Assembly (NCBI GenBank): GCA_964581895.1
Contig: CAZOPR010000004.1
Span: forward strand, 62,001 to 126,000
Reading direction: 5' to 3'
Source: Exilispira sp964581895
GTDB taxonomy: Bacteria; Spirochaetota; JAAYUW01
Length of the DNA stretch: 64,000 bases
Part shown: positions 33,959 through 43,643 of the stretch, one piece after another
Position numbering within the stretch: position 1 is the stretch's first letter
Layout: every line of letters begins with the position of its first letter
Made by a program: the position numbers and the translations under genes
The notes under the pieces: model-generated
Databases searched by the model: none
Told to the model about the DNA's origin: nothing
What the model saw: the letters and a program-made list of their open reading frames with translations, nothing else

Positions 33959-35026
33959 AATAAGGGATTTTAAGTATTCAACTAAAAAATCAGCAATCTT
34001 TTTATCTTCAAAAGAAAATGATAGATCATCATTAAATTCAATAGATTTTTCGGTATTTTTTCTATCAGAAATCGCATATGAACCAGTTAAAACAATATTA
34101 TCTATTATCATCATCTTATGATGCATATAATAATCATTTCTATCAAGATAAATGTGAAGGTTGTTATTCAGAAAATAAGAGTAAACAGAGTATTTTGAAT
34201 ATGTATTTCTTTTTTCTAAAAGACCGAAGAAGAATAATTTTTTATCTTCGATAATTTTTATAATCTTTTTGGCTAAATTTTCATTTGTAAATGTGGAATA
34301 TGCAAATACTATTCGGAATCCAGCCTTATCTATAAGAGATGAAATATAGTCATTTATATTATAGTAAGGGCTATTTGCAAAATAAAAAGTTATATCATCT
34401 ATTGTTTTTGGCTTTTGCATAATCTCTTTATTCTTTCCATAAGCAAGATAATCAAAGTAAGATTCAAACATTTGAGCAATCTCTTCATTTTTTATAAGAT
34501 AAAAATCATTATTATTCACATACATACAGGAAACAGCAAAATTCATTGAACCTAAACCTATCAAATTTTCATCAAAGATAATTATTTTATGGTGCATAAG
34601 TTTTTTACTTTTATAGTAAACAAGCCAATTTTGTGATTGAAATATTTTAAGTGCCTGCTCTGGTGTATTATTTAGGTCACAAATCATCCTTATCTTAACC
34701 CCTCTTTTTGCTGCTTCAAGTAAGGCTTCAATAAGATTTGCATTATCAAAATCAAATGAAAGAATAGTTATCGATTTTGTCGCACCCTTTATTTTATCAA
34801 TAAGCACTTTTTCTATTATTGATTCACCAAAATTGTATTTTTCTGGTTCAGTTAAATAAAGCTGAATAGATCCATTATTTGATATAATAGGATATAGATT
34901 TAAATTTTCACTTTTTGAGCTTTCACTAAAAGTATTATCTGTGAAAATTATTACTAAAAAGATAAGGATAAAAAAAAGAAAGATTTTATATAAGTTCTTA
35001 TTTTCTTTTTTCATCTTTAGTTTCAT
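33950..35026 (-). CDS. Exported phospholipase D-like (HKD) protein
   Basis: Two HxKxxxxD motifs are intact: MHHKIIIFDENLIGLGSMNF near residue 165 and YYMHHKMMIIDNIVLTGSYA near residue 305. They form the two halves of the PLD active site, where one His is the nucleophile. The N-terminus (IFLFFILIFLVIIF after a Lys-rich start) is a signal peptide or anchor, so the enzyme works outside the cytoplasm. The family covers phospholipases, cardiolipin synthases and nucleases; the single exported two-domain form resembles EndA/Nuc-type nucleases or phospholipases. It is convergent with the FHA-like gene. Confidence 0.85.
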   Translation of the reverse strand: MKLKMKKENKNLYKIFLFFILIFLVIIFTDNTFSESSKSENLNLYPIISNNGSIQLYLTEPEKYNFGESIIEKVLIDKIKGATKSITILSFDFDNANLIEALLEAAKRGVKIRMICDLNNTPEQALKIFQSQNWLVYYKSKKLMHHKIIIFDENLIGLGSMNFAVSCMYVNNNDFYLIKNEEIAQMFESYFDYLAYGKNKEIMQKPKTIDDITFYFANSPYYNINDYISSLIDKAGFRIVFAYSTFTNENLAKKIIKIIEDKKLFFFGLLEKRNTYSKYSVYSYFLNNNLHIYLDRNDYYMHHKMMIIDNIVLTGSYAISDRKNTEKSIEFNDDLSFSFEDKKIADFLVEYLKSLILR

Positions 35027-35051
35027 TATTTTTATTTTTTTTATTTATTTT

Positions 35052-35399
35052 TTATTTAGTTTTTCCTATAAATATTTCACTTTGAAAAAAATTTATATTA
35101 AATAATTCTAATGTGTTTGTTAGAATTTCAAGCTGGATATCTACCTTTTGATGATTGAATTTTCTTAAAATTTCAGTAGAAAATTCGATTAAAAGCTGAT
35201 TTAATTTAATCTTATGTTTATTTAAGGTCGATTTTTTACATTTATAAAGAGAAACAAGAAAATCAAAAAGCTTTTCCTTAAAAAACTGAATAATTTTTTG
35301 ATACTCTTCATCAGATAGATGTTTTGCTGCACTTTCATTTTCCATTATTTGAGAAATTATTTCATCATAATCAATCTTTTTTTTCATATATTTTTTCAT
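35052..35399 (-). CDS. Small hypothetical protein
   Basis: 115 residues, no signal peptide, Lys/Glu-rich and predicted helical (LSDEEYQKIIQFFKEKLFDF). No family recognised. It lies 25 bp upstream of the phospholipase D-like gene on the same strand, which suggests one transcript. The ATG has no convincing ribosome site; ATG 35387 (MKKKID) may be the true start. Confidence 0.45.
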   Translation of the reverse strand: MKKYMKKKIDYDEIISQIMENESAAKHLSDEEYQKIIQFFKEKLFDFLVSLYKCKKSTLNKHKIKLNQLLIEFSTEILRKFNHQKVDIQLEILTNTLELFNINFFQSEIFIGKTK

Positions 35400-35582
35400 A
35401 TAGCTACTACCTCTTTGAATCTATTTTTAAGGTTTTAATAAAAAGTTGCATCAATTTCTGATATCCTCTATCCACATTCTCTATTTATCACTACCATCAT
35501 TATCTATAATATTATTACTAAAATTTTTGCAAAGTCAATAAGTTACGATATTGACCGAAATATAATTATAGGAGTTAGATTT

Positions 35583-36182
35583 ATGTATAAATTAATAAAA
35601 GATAAAAAGTTAGTCATATTTATACTTTCATTTATTCTTTTTTTTATCTTTTTTTTGATTCCACTTCAAGTTTATGCTCAAACAAAAGCATTATCTATTG
35701 CTATAGGTTTTACCACACCATTTGGTCCAACTTCTGGATTTACATTATCAGCATTATTTGGGGTGGATTTTGACGAGGCTGTTTTTTATGGATTTGGTCT
35801 TGATTTCGCAAATGGTAGCTGGGTAATAAATTCTATAGAAAATACCTTTGTCTATTTCCCTTTATATGGTGCATTAAGAATACGCTTCCCTTTTTCACTT
35901 CCTTTTGCTCTATACTCCATAATGGGAGTAGGATATAGTTTTCTTATAGATAAAATTCAAAATTCTACAGATGAAAGCTCAATGGCTGGTGCCTATGGCT
36001 CATTTTTCTGGAAGGTAGCAATTGGTTTTGGTTTTATGCTTGGCTCAAAAACAGATGGAATCTTTGAAGTTCATATAAGCTCATTTTCTTATCAATATTG
36101 GGGTAAATCGGCAGGTTTCCCTTCCGAATTAAATTTTGTAGTGATTGGATTTTATTTTGGGATAAGATTTTTCAGGATGTAA
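35583..36182 (+). CDS. Exported probable outer-membrane barrel protein
   Basis: A clear signal peptide (Lys-rich start, LVIFILSFILFFIFFLI core, cleavage likely at YAQ-T). The mature 165 residues contain amphipathic, Gly/aromatic-rich strands (LSIAIGFTTPFGPTSGFTLS, AVFYGFGLDFANG, GVGYSFLIDKI, FVVIGFYFGIRFF). They end in FFRM, similar to an eight-strand barrel. GGAG lies about 8 bases before the ATG. Function unknown. Confidence 0.68.
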   Translation: MYKLIKDKKLVIFILSFILFFIFFLIPLQVYAQTKALSIAIGFTTPFGPTSGFTLSALFGVDFDEAVFYGFGLDFANGSWVINSIENTFVYFPLYGALRIRFPFSLPFALYSIMGVGYSFLIDKIQNSTDESSMAGAYGSFFWKVAIGFGFMLGSKTDGIFEVHISSFSYQYWGKSAGFPSELNFVVIGFYFGIRFFRM

Positions 36183-36245
36183 ATTTTTAAGATTTTTTGA
36201 TAATTCTTAAATATTTAATAACAACAATAATTTTGAGGTTTATAA

Positions 36246-37526
36246 ATGAGTGATTTACAAAATAATGAAATAGATGATAAAAAAAAGGTTTTTTTTGTAG
36301 TTGGTGCAGGAATTTTGCAAGTACCATTTATTGACGAAGTATATTCAAATGGTTATATCCCAGCTGTTTTTGATATGAATCCTTTGGCACCAGCCTTTAA
36401 GAAATATCAGGATAATCAAATAATAAAGATAATAGTCTCTACAAAAGATGAAGAAGGATGCCTAAAGGAAGCGAAACTTATAAGTCAAAAATATAAGCCG
36501 GTAGCAGTTGCTACAGTTGGAACAGATTTTTCAAGAACTGTGGCAAAGATAGCCCATTTTTTCAATTTACCAGGAAATCCTTATGAGGTATCTATCGTAA
36601 CAACAAATAAGGGGAAAATGCGAAAAAGATTGAAAGAAAAAAATGTGAATCAACCAGATTTTGAAGTTGTATCGAGTTTTGTTGAACTTCAAGATGCTAT
36701 GAAAAAACTAAACAAAGAATTTTATGTCATAAAACCTGTTGACAATATGGGTGCAAGAGGTGCATTTTTAATTTCAAAAGATCTAAAAGAAGTTAGGTTA
36801 AAAAATATTTTCGATGAAGCCTTGAAGTTTAGTGCAGAAAAAAATGTTATAATAGAAGAATATATAAGAAGTTACGAACTTTCCTTAGATGCAATAGTTT
36901 GTGATGGACAAATATCTATTACAGGAGTTGCCGATAGATTTATATTAAATCCTCCCTATTTTGTAGAACTTGGGCATCTTATGCCATCAATTCTCCCCAA
37001 AGATCTTATAGATGCAGGTTGCAATCTTTTTATAGAAGGGATAAAAGCCCTTGGAATAAAACAGGGAGCAGCAAAAGGCGACATAAGAGTTAGATATGAG
37101 TTTGAAAATGGCAGAAAAATTGCTAAAGGTTATGTTGGAGAAATTGCATCAAGGCTTTCTGGTGGCTTTATGTCGGCATATACTTTCCCTTATTCAAGTG
37201 GTATTAACCTTATGAATATTATGATGAAAGTTGCTCTTGGAGAAAAAAAAGTCAAAATTGAACCAAAATGGTTTTATTATTCATGCGAACTAGGGCTTAT
37301 TTCAAAAGAAGAAGGGACATTAAAATCAATAGATGGATTTTATGAAGCAATGATGGTTCCATATATAAAAAATGTATTTCTGATGAAAAATAAAAAAGAT
37401 AAGGTAGAAAAAACAAAGAATAATGTATCAAAACTTGCAAATGTTATTTCTCAAGCACCATCAGCGTCAAAGGCTATAATAGCATCAAAAATAGCTTTAA
37501 GCAAATTGAAAGTAAATTTATACTAA
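36246..37526 (+). CDS. ATP-grasp carboligase-like protein
   Basis: A 426-residue ATP-grasp enzyme. The N-terminal pre-ATP-grasp Rossmann part is VFFVVGAGILQVPFIDEV. The ATP-binding core includes YVIKPVDNMGARGAFLISKD (Lys and a Gly-rich loop), IIEEYIRSYELSLDAIV with the conserved acidic residues, and GDIRVRY with GEIASRLSGGFM, the metal-binding and catalytic loop. Such enzymes join a carboxylate to an amine or thiol with ATP; the substrate cannot be told. A Lys-rich C-terminal tail follows. GAGG precedes the start. It stands alone, so the partner pathway is unclear. Confidence 0.83.
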   Translation: MSDLQNNEIDDKKKVFFVVGAGILQVPFIDEVYSNGYIPAVFDMNPLAPAFKKYQDNQIIKIIVSTKDEEGCLKEAKLISQKYKPVAVATVGTDFSRTVAKIAHFFNLPGNPYEVSIVTTNKGKMRKRLKEKNVNQPDFEVVSSFVELQDAMKKLNKEFYVIKPVDNMGARGAFLISKDLKEVRLKNIFDEALKFSAEKNVIIEEYIRSYELSLDAIVCDGQISITGVADRFILNPPYFVELGHLMPSILPKDLIDAGCNLFIEGIKALGIKQGAAKGDIRVRYEFENGRKIAKGYVGEIASRLSGGFMSAYTFPYSSGINLMNIMMKVALGEKKVKIEPKWFYYSCELGLISKEEGTLKSIDGFYEAMMVPYIKNVFLMKNKKDKVEKTKNNVSKLANVISQAPSASKAIIASKIALSKLKVNLY

Positions 37527-37590
37527 TTGATTTTTATTATAATTATTATGAAATTCTCATTTTTTGAAAAGCTCTTTTTCAATAGATCTT

Positions 37591-37743
37591 ATCTTAAGCC
37601 TAATATTTTTAAAAATCTAATCTTAAAGTCTAATATTTTTTAAAACTTAATCGTATAGCATAATATTTTATATAAAAACTAATTTTAAACTACAATTTTT
37701 TTTGATATAACTGATCCTATAGCATAATATTTTTTAATAATTT
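37591..37743. repeat. About five degenerate 30-bp tandem repeats
   Basis: A TAATATTTTT core recurs at 37601, 37631, 37661, about 37691 (TACAATTTTT) and 37725, at 30-34-bp steps, preceded by CTTAAG/CTTAAA or CTATAGC variants. The units diverge strongly, but the regular period is unlikely to be chance. The last unit overlaps the 3' end of the J-domain gene. It fills the spacer between the two convergent genes. Confidence 0.65.
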
Positions 37744-38370
37744 ATAAGCATCATAAATTTTAATTAACTCTACTTCGTTTTTTTTATCAACATCTTTAGA
37801 GATATCTGGATGATATTTTTTAACTAATCTTTTATATGCTTGGTTTAGCGATTTTGGATTAAGTGATTTTGGAGTAAGATTAAAAATTTTAAGTGCATTT
37901 TCGAAAAGTTCAGGGTCATATATGAACTTTAAACCTGAATCAATGGCTTTTTCAATAGAATCTTCGTTTTTGTTGAAATTTTCCAAAGAAAAATAAAAGT
38001 TTCTCAGTTGATTTTGATATGGAAGATTTTTTTTGAAACTGCTATTTTCATCTTTAATAAATTTACCTTGTATTATGCTAAAATACGAAGGTAAATCCGG
38101 TAGTTTTTCAAAGAAAATAATGTCATTTTCGAAGATTAAAGCAAAATTAAAATCTTTATAAAATTCAAATTGAAGATTATATAAAATATTTTTAATTATA
38201 AAATTTTTCTGATACAAATTTTCTAAGTATTTTGAATTTAAAAATTCTAATTTTATTTCTTTACTGACAAAGGAAAAAAGTGAATAAAACCTAAAAGGCG
38301 AATACTGTTGAAGTATAAATTTCTTTACTTTATTATAAATCAGGTCGTATTGTTCAAAATTAAAATTCAT
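37717..38370 (-). CDS. Protein with C-terminal J domain
   Basis: The last 65 residues form a J domain: SLNQAYKRLVKKYHPDIS with the HPD tripeptide that stimulates Hsp70 ATPase, then VELIKIYDAYKLLKNI. The first 150 residues have no recognised motif and are rich in Phe, Asn and Lys. It is 25 bp after the response-regulator gene and ends in the repeat spacer. A J domain placed at the C-terminus suggests a specialised DnaK co-chaperone, possibly for the neighbouring chemotaxis proteins; this is inference. Confidence 0.75.
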   Translation of the reverse strand: MNFNFEQYDLIYNKVKKFILQQYSPFRFYSLFSFVSKEIKLEFLNSKYLENLYQKNFIIKNILYNLQFEFYKDFNFALIFENDIIFFEKLPDLPSYFSIIQGKFIKDENSSFKKNLPYQNQLRNFYFSLENFNKNEDSIEKAIDSGLKFIYDPELFENALKIFNLTPKSLNPKSLNQAYKRLVKKYHPDISKDVDKKNEVELIKIYDAYKLLKNIML

Positions 38371-38395
38371 TAGAATTTATCGTTAGTAATTGATT

Positions 38396-38866
38396 TTATC
38401 TATTATAAATCCTATCCAAAGTTTGTTTTATTCTTGAAAGAACCTTTTCTCTGTTTAATGGTTTTACTATATAATTTTTTGCTCCAATTGTTAATGCTTT
38501 TTTAACAAGATCTTCTCTTCCAAGTGCTGAAATCATAATAATATTGGTATCTGGTTTAATTTTTAATATTTTTTCAAGAACAGTTAATCCGTCCATCTTT
38601 GGCATAGTAATATCCAATGTAACAAGATCCAGTTTATTGATATATTGTTGAAATTTTGCCAAAGCTTCTTCACCGTCTGATGCTACATCTATAACATTAT
38701 ATTGTTCACTTAACAATATTTGTTTTAAAAGTTTTTGAACAAACATAGAATCATCAGCAATTAAAACATTGATTGGAGTTCCATCTGGTTTTATTCCATC
38801 TGGATTTTTTTTGTTTATATCTGGGATACTTGGCACTTCATCTTCAAAATCAAAGTTAGATACCAT
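38396..38866 (-). CDS. CheY-like response regulator with N-terminal extension
   Basis: The receiver domain (about residues 30-156) contains the acidic pair in VLIADDSMFVQKLL, the phospho-acceptor Asp in LVTLDITMPKMDG, Ser/Thr in IIMISALG and Lys in NYIVKPLN. No output domain is present. About 30 residues of extension precede it. ATG 38866 has a perfect GGAGG site 5 bases upstream, so I prefer it to the ATG at 38896. It lies 140 bp after cheB on the same strand, suggesting a chemotaxis regulator. Confidence 0.85.
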   Translation of the reverse strand: MVSNFDFEDEVPSIPDINKKNPDGIKPDGTPINVLIADDSMFVQKLLKQILLSEQYNVIDVASDGEEALAKFQQYINKLDLVTLDITMPKMDGLTVLEKILKIKPDTNIIMISALGREDLVKKALTIGAKNYIVKPLNREKVLSRIKQTLDRIYNR

Positions 38867-39006
38867 TACTTCCTCCAAATAGTTTTTATAAGACAACTAC
38901 TAACAACTTTATATAAATATAAAAACAGCTTAACTCTTACAACTGTATCTTACGATTTTACCCCTGAATTAAATATAACTAATATAATTGAAAAATTCAA
39001 TAGCAT

Positions 39007-40098
39007 TTATTTATCTTTTTTTATTTCATTGATAAATTCAGGGATTTTTGTTAGAGGTAATATTTTATCTATCCCCTGCATTTCAATTGCAGTTTTTGGC
39101 ATACCAAAGACTATGCAAGTTTCTTCATCCTGGGCTATAGTAAATATGCCCCTGTCATGAAGTTTTTTTATGTAAAATGCACCATCTTTTCCCATACCAG
39201 TCATTATTATAGCAATAAAACAATTTTGTTCAATATTTTTATAAAGAGTAGAAAAAAAGTAATCTACGGAAGGCCTATGATTATTGATAGGTGGGTCTTG
39301 ATTAATTTTTAAGATATAGTTTTCAGAAGTTTTATGCATAGATACTTGATGATTGCCAGGGGCAATATAAATATGTCGTTCTTTTATAACTTCATTATCT
39401 TCTATTTCTTTTGAGATATAACCTATTGGATTTGTTATCCTGTTCAATGAATTTGCAAAATCTTTTGTGAATCCCTCTGGCATATGTTGAACAATAACAA
39501 TAGGAATTTTTGTATTAAATTTAGGTAAAATTTGTCTTAATGCTTCAGGACCCCCTGTTGAAATTCCGATTGCGATAAATTTTATTTTTTCTGGGTTGGA
39601 AAGTAATTCCAATCTATTTGTTTCCTTTTTTTCGGTTTGAATTTCTGTTTTATCTTGAATATTTATATTTTTAAAATCAACAGTTCTACTTTTATTTTTA
39701 TACCCCCAGCTTTTAATTTTTTGTATAATCTCTTCTTCAATATTACTTAAATCCGATGAAGTGCTTATCTCTGGTTTTAAAAGGTAGTCTTTAGCTCCAA
39801 GCTCTAATGCTTTCATGGTTGTTGAAGAGCCTTCTGAAGTTAAACTAGAAAATACAATTACAGGGGTAGTATCTCCAATCCTTCTTTTTTCTTCAAGGAA
39901 TTGTAAACCATTCATTTGTGGCATTTCTATATCAAGAGTTATAACATCTGGTTTTAACATCCTTAACTTATTTAATGCGAAAAAACCATTCATAGCAGTT
40001 GCAACAATTTCAATCTCTTCATCTTTTTGCAAAACTTCCATAATAAGTTTTCTCATCAATGCAGAATCATCAACTATCATTACCTTTATTTTTTCCAT
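39007..40098 (-). CDS. cheB: Chemotaxis protein-glutamate methylesterase CheB
   Basis: Removes methyl groups from chemoreceptors. The N-terminal receiver domain (MIVDDSALMRKLI, VITLDIEMPQMNGL, VFSSLT) is joined by a linker to the esterase domain, which has AIGISTGGPEAL (Ser), VVQHMPEGF (His) and IMTGMGKDGAF (Asp), the catalytic triad. At 363 residues it has typical length. cheR is upstream on the same strand. Methylesterase activity is normally raised by CheA-dependent phosphorylation of the receiver Asp. Confidence 0.94.
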   Translation of the reverse strand: MEKIKVMIVDDSALMRKLIMEVLQKDEEIEIVATAMNGFFALNKLRMLKPDVITLDIEMPQMNGLQFLEEKRRIGDTTPVIVFSSLTSEGSSTTMKALELGAKDYLLKPEISTSSDLSNIEEEIIQKIKSWGYKNKSRTVDFKNINIQDKTEIQTEKKETNRLELLSNPEKIKFIAIGISTGGPEALRQILPKFNTKIPIVIVQHMPEGFTKDFANSLNRITNPIGYISKEIEDNEVIKERHIYIAPGNHQVSMHKTSENYILKINQDPPINNHRPSVDYFFSTLYKNIEQNCFIAIIMTGMGKDGAFYIKKLHDRGIFTIAQDEETCIVFGMPKTAIEMQGIDKILPLTKIPEFINEIKKDK

Positions 40099-40342
40099 TT
40101 AACTTCAATTCCCTATCTTTAATATTAAATTTAATAAAAAACACTGTAAAACTTTTTTATAAAATATTTTTAGATATTTATCCTTTTTATAATCTATTTT
40201 TATTCATATTATTTTATAAATTCTTTTATGGTATTGTCAAGATAATTATGCAAACACCTTTATAATTTCATTTATATTTTTTTTCCTTTTTTTTAATTCT
40301 ATTTATTTCTTTTATCACTTAATTTTTTAAGATTCAGATCTT

Positions 40343-41161
40343 CTATGTTTCATCTTTTAAGTATGCTATAGCATTACCAATTTTGGTAAATTTGAATTTT
40401 GTATTCATTCCAAAAAGACTTTCAGAATGTCCCAAAAATAAATAACCATTAGGTTTTAAAAGTTTATAAAACTTATTTATTACCTCTTTTTGAGCTTCTT
40501 GATCGAAATAGATTATAACATTTCTACAAAAGATAATATCAAAATCTTTATATCCAAATTCATTTTTCAAATTATGATAATCGAAAGTAATTAATTTTTT
40601 AATTTCATCTTTTACTTTAATGGTCTCACCAAGATCTTCAAAGGCAATAGAAAAAAGATGGGGGGGAATATCATCAACCCTATCTTTTTTATAGTATCCT
40701 TCCTTTGCAATAAGTAGTGATTTTAATGATATATCTGATGCAACAATTTTTATATCCCAGCCTTCTTCCAATGTTAAAACATAAGCTACTACTGCTGCAA
40801 TAGAATAAGGCTCTTCTCCAGAAGAACAGCCAGCTGACCATATTCTAATAGTTCTTGAAGTATCATTTCTTTTTGCTAATTCGGGTATTACAAATTTTTC
40901 TAGAGCTTCAAATTGAGCCATATTTCTAAAAAACTTTGTAAGATTAGTTGTGATAAGATCTAAAAATTTTCTAACCTCTTCTGGATCTTTTTGTAAAAGA
41001 TTGAAATAATCCATTACAGATTTATATTGATATTTTAACATTACCTCAAAAAGCCTATTTTCCAAAATTGCTCTATTTATATCTGAGAAAAATATTCCAG
41101 ATTTTTCATATATGAAGTCTTTAAATAGTTTGAATTCATTATCGTTGATTGAGAATTCCAT
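40343..41161 (-). CDS. cheR: Chemotaxis protein methyltransferase CheR
   Basis: Transfers methyl groups from SAM to receptor glutamates. An N-terminal helical domain (SGIFFSDINRAILENRL) is followed by the methyltransferase core: NLTKFFRN, IWSAGCSSGEEPYSIA (the SAM-binding glycine-rich loop) and FDIIFCRNVIIYFD. The 272-residue length is normal. It is the first gene of the minus-strand cheR-cheB-response regulator-J protein cluster, 244 bp upstream of cheB. The spacer between cheR and cheB shows no gene. Confidence 0.94.
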   Translation of the reverse strand: MEFSINDNEFKLFKDFIYEKSGIFFSDINRAILENRLFEVMLKYQYKSVMDYFNLLQKDPEEVRKFLDLITTNLTKFFRNMAQFEALEKFVIPELAKRNDTSRTIRIWSAGCSSGEEPYSIAAVVAYVLTLEEGWDIKIVASDISLKSLLIAKEGYYKKDRVDDIPPHLFSIAFEDLGETIKVKDEIKKLITFDYHNLKNEFGYKDFDIIFCRNVIIYFDQEAQKEVINKFYKLLKPNGYLFLGHSESLFGMNTKFKFTKIGNAIAYLKDET

Positions 41162-41281
41162 TGAAATCTCCCTTATTTAGATTATAGTAACTTATTAAAT
41201 ATTTTCAAATTATAAAAAAAATAAAAATTTTGAAATTTTATTTAAATAAAATAAATTAAAAAAAAAGAATAAGGCTTTAAA

Positions 41282-42628
41282 ATGAAAAAAATAGTATCTT
41301 TAAAAAATATCGAAAAAATTTATGGTTTTGACAAGGAATTTAACCTAAAAATTTATGAAAATATTTCAATTATTTGTATTGATGGTAAAATTCATTTAAT
41401 AGTATCTAATGAAAAATATTATGAAGAGATTAACAAAGTAATTAAAGAGATAGAAAAAATTCCTACTCAATTTGAAAAAGAATTTGATAATAATAAAAAT
41501 AAGGTTGATTATAAAAGAGATGAAAAAATCATAAATAAAACTTATGAGATAAAAGAATATGACTTAAAAAACAAGATTTGTTTACCATCTTTTATTGACC
41601 CTCATACGCACCTTATCTATGCTGGTGATAGATCACATGAGTTTTTTAAAAGAAATAGGGGAGTGAGTTACTTAAAAATAGCAGAAGAAGGTGGTGGTAT
41701 TTCTTATACCATAAAAAAAACGAGAGAAGCTTCAAGCGAGCAGCTTTTATATCTGCTACTAAAAAGGCTTAAAACACTATCCTCTTTTGGGGTAAGTCAT
41801 GTTGAGATAAAATCTGGTTATGGACTTAGTGTGAATGAAGAGATAAGGCTTCTCGAAATAATTAAAAAGGCGCAGCAACAAACAAATATTAAGATTATAC
41901 CTACCTGTATGCCAGCTCATGACTTTCCTCCTGAATCAAAGAAAGATGAAAAACTGAAAGAAAAATGGATCCAGCAGATTATAGATGAAATATTACCAGA
42001 GGTTAAAAGTAAGAATTTGGCTAAATTTTTTGATATCTTTACAGAAGAAAAATTTTTCAATTACTACCAGACAGAAAGGCTGTGTAAGGCAGCTATTGAA
42101 AATGGATTTAAGATTAAAATGCATGTAAATGAACTCTCTAATATCGGTGCATTAAAACTTGCTATAGATTTAAATGCAACTTCTGTTGAACATCTTTTAC
42201 AGACAACTGAAGAAGAAGTTATGCTATTTAAAAAAGGCAAAACTATACCAGTTTTACTTCCAGCTACAGCTTTTTATTTAAATGAAAGATATGCTCCTTT
42301 TAATCTTTTTGAAAAATATGGTATCGATGTTGCATTAGCTTCTGATTCTAATCCAGGGTCAAATTGCACCGAAAATATCCTGATGGTTTACACAATTGCT
42401 GCAATAAAACTTCATATGGAAGCCAATCAAATATTGAAAGCTTCTACTATAACAGCTGCTAAAGCCTTGGATTTGCAGCAATATCCAGGTATTTTAGAAA
42501 AAGGACAGCCAGCAGATTTTTTGATAGTGAATGTCCCTTCTTTAGAATATTTGTATTACCATTATGGAGATAATCCAATCGAAAAAGTTATTATTGATGG
42601 AGAAGAAGCATTTGTAAATGGAATATAA
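41282..42628 (+). CDS. hutI: Imidazolonepropionase
   Basis: Hydrolyses imidazolonepropionate to formimino-glutamate in histidine degradation. Amidohydrolase signatures: FIDPHTHLIYAGDRSHEF (metal His pair), HVEIKSGYGLS, MPAHDFPPE, MHVNELSNIGAL, TSVEHLLQTTEE and LASDSNPGSNCTEN (catalytic Asp). It is longer than usual (448 versus about 405-420) because of a Lys/Glu-rich insertion at residues 60-95 before the first metal motif. It overlaps the phosphatase gene by 11 bp. It pairs functionally with hutH at 30.9 kb. Confidence 0.92.
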   Translation: MKKIVSLKNIEKIYGFDKEFNLKIYENISIICIDGKIHLIVSNEKYYEEINKVIKEIEKIPTQFEKEFDNNKNKVDYKRDEKIINKTYEIKEYDLKNKICLPSFIDPHTHLIYAGDRSHEFFKRNRGVSYLKIAEEGGGISYTIKKTREASSEQLLYLLLKRLKTLSSFGVSHVEIKSGYGLSVNEEIRLLEIIKKAQQQTNIKIIPTCMPAHDFPPESKKDEKLKEKWIQQIIDEILPEVKSKNLAKFFDIFTEEKFFNYYQTERLCKAAIENGFKIKMHVNELSNIGALKLAIDLNATSVEHLLQTTEEEVMLFKKGKTIPVLLPATAFYLNERYAPFNLFEKYGIDVALASDSNPGSNCTENILMVYTIAAIKLHMEANQILKASTITAAKALDLQQYPGILEKGQPADFLIVNVPSLEYLYYHYGDNPIEKVIIDGEEAFVNGI

Positions 42629-43643
42629 GACTATAAGTTTATTTAACTCTTTTATTCATGAAGTAGAAAATGGAAGTAGTGAAAAATTTATAGATGAAAA
42701 TATTGATAAAATCAAAAATGCTATTTTTGATTTAACTAATATATATATAAATTATCCCAAATGGCTATTTTTATCTCTTTATATTGAAAATAGTAAAATT
42801 AAAAATCCTGAAATTCTAATTATTGGTGATCTTCATGCAGATTTTTATTCATTAAAAAAAATCATACAGATAAAACTTGAATATCCAGAAGTTTTTTTGA
42901 TATTTTTAGGGGATTATATAGATAGAGGTAGATTTTCAAATGAAGTTTTGATACTTGTAATTTTATTAAATCTTATCTTTCCATCGACAGTATTTCTTTT
43001 ACCTGGAAATCATGAACTTTACCATTATTTTCGCTATCAAAATCCCGATTTTTGGGTTCAAGATGGAAAGATCTCTTTACTTTTTGAACCTATCAAAAAC
43101 CTGATAGAAGTTTTACCAGTTATAGTTTCCTTTGAAAATATTCTTTTAATTCATGGTGGTCTTTTTGATTTTGATAAGAAAATAAAAAAGGATAATGATT
43201 TTATAGATTTGCTTCAAAAAGAAAAAGGGATCAAGTTGAAAAGTTTGATAAAATCTTACGAAGATAAAATATTTGATCTTTTTTGGGCTGATTATGCAGA
43301 TAATGATGTTGATATAGTATATTCAAAAGCACTTGGAAGGCCAGTTAAGACAGGTGAAGATTTGGAAAAAATAAAGAATAATTTTAACATAGAATTAATA
43401 ATCCGAGGACATCAACCTTCATTAAAAGGAACCTCTTTTAACAAAAAAGTCGTTACCCTTATTACATGCTTTTTTTATTCAGATATAGGCAGAATAAAAG
43501 GGGATCTTATTGCTCTAATAAAAAGCAAATACTGCTCTTCAAAAAGCAAAGATGATAATATAAAAAGTAAGAATGATATTATAAGAATTGTTGAAAAGAT
43601 TTTTATTGATAATTTTGAAGTAAGTATCTTACAGCTACTTTGA
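42618..43643 (+). CDS. PPP-type serine/threonine phosphatase-like metallophosphoesterase
   Basis: The three PPP motifs are visible: IIGDLHADFYSL (GDxH), FLGDYIDRGRFSNEV (GDxxDRG) and LPGNHELYHYF (GNHE). Metal-binding His residues follow in LLIHGGLFDFD and IIRGHQPSLKG. This arrangement is that of PP1/PP2A-like phosphatases, while bacterial members may also act on other phosphoesters. At 341 residues it is a little longer than the catalytic core. The start overlaps the end of hutI by 11 bp, so they are co-transcribed; the end overlaps ligA (minus) by 9 bp. Confidence 0.82.
   Translation: MEYKTISLFNSFIHEVENGSSEKFIDENIDKIKNAIFDLTNIYINYPKWLFLSLYIENSKIKNPEILIIGDLHADFYSLKKIIQIKLEYPEVFLIFLGDYIDRGRFSNEVLILVILLNLIFPSTVFLLPGNHELYHYFRYQNPDFWVQDGKISLLFEPIKNLIEVLPVIVSFENILLIHGGLFDFDKKIKKDNDFIDLLQKEKGIKLKSLIKSYEDKIFDLFWADYADNDVDIVYSKALGRPVKTGEDLEKIKNNFNIELIIRGHQPSLKGTSFNKKVVTLITCFFYSDIGRIKGDLIALIKSKYCSSKSKDDNIKSKNDIIRIVEKIFIDNFEVSILQLL

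Noticed and set aside
37591..37743. CRISPR array
   Set aside because: Units are degenerate, AT-rich and lack unique spacers; no cas gene was seen.
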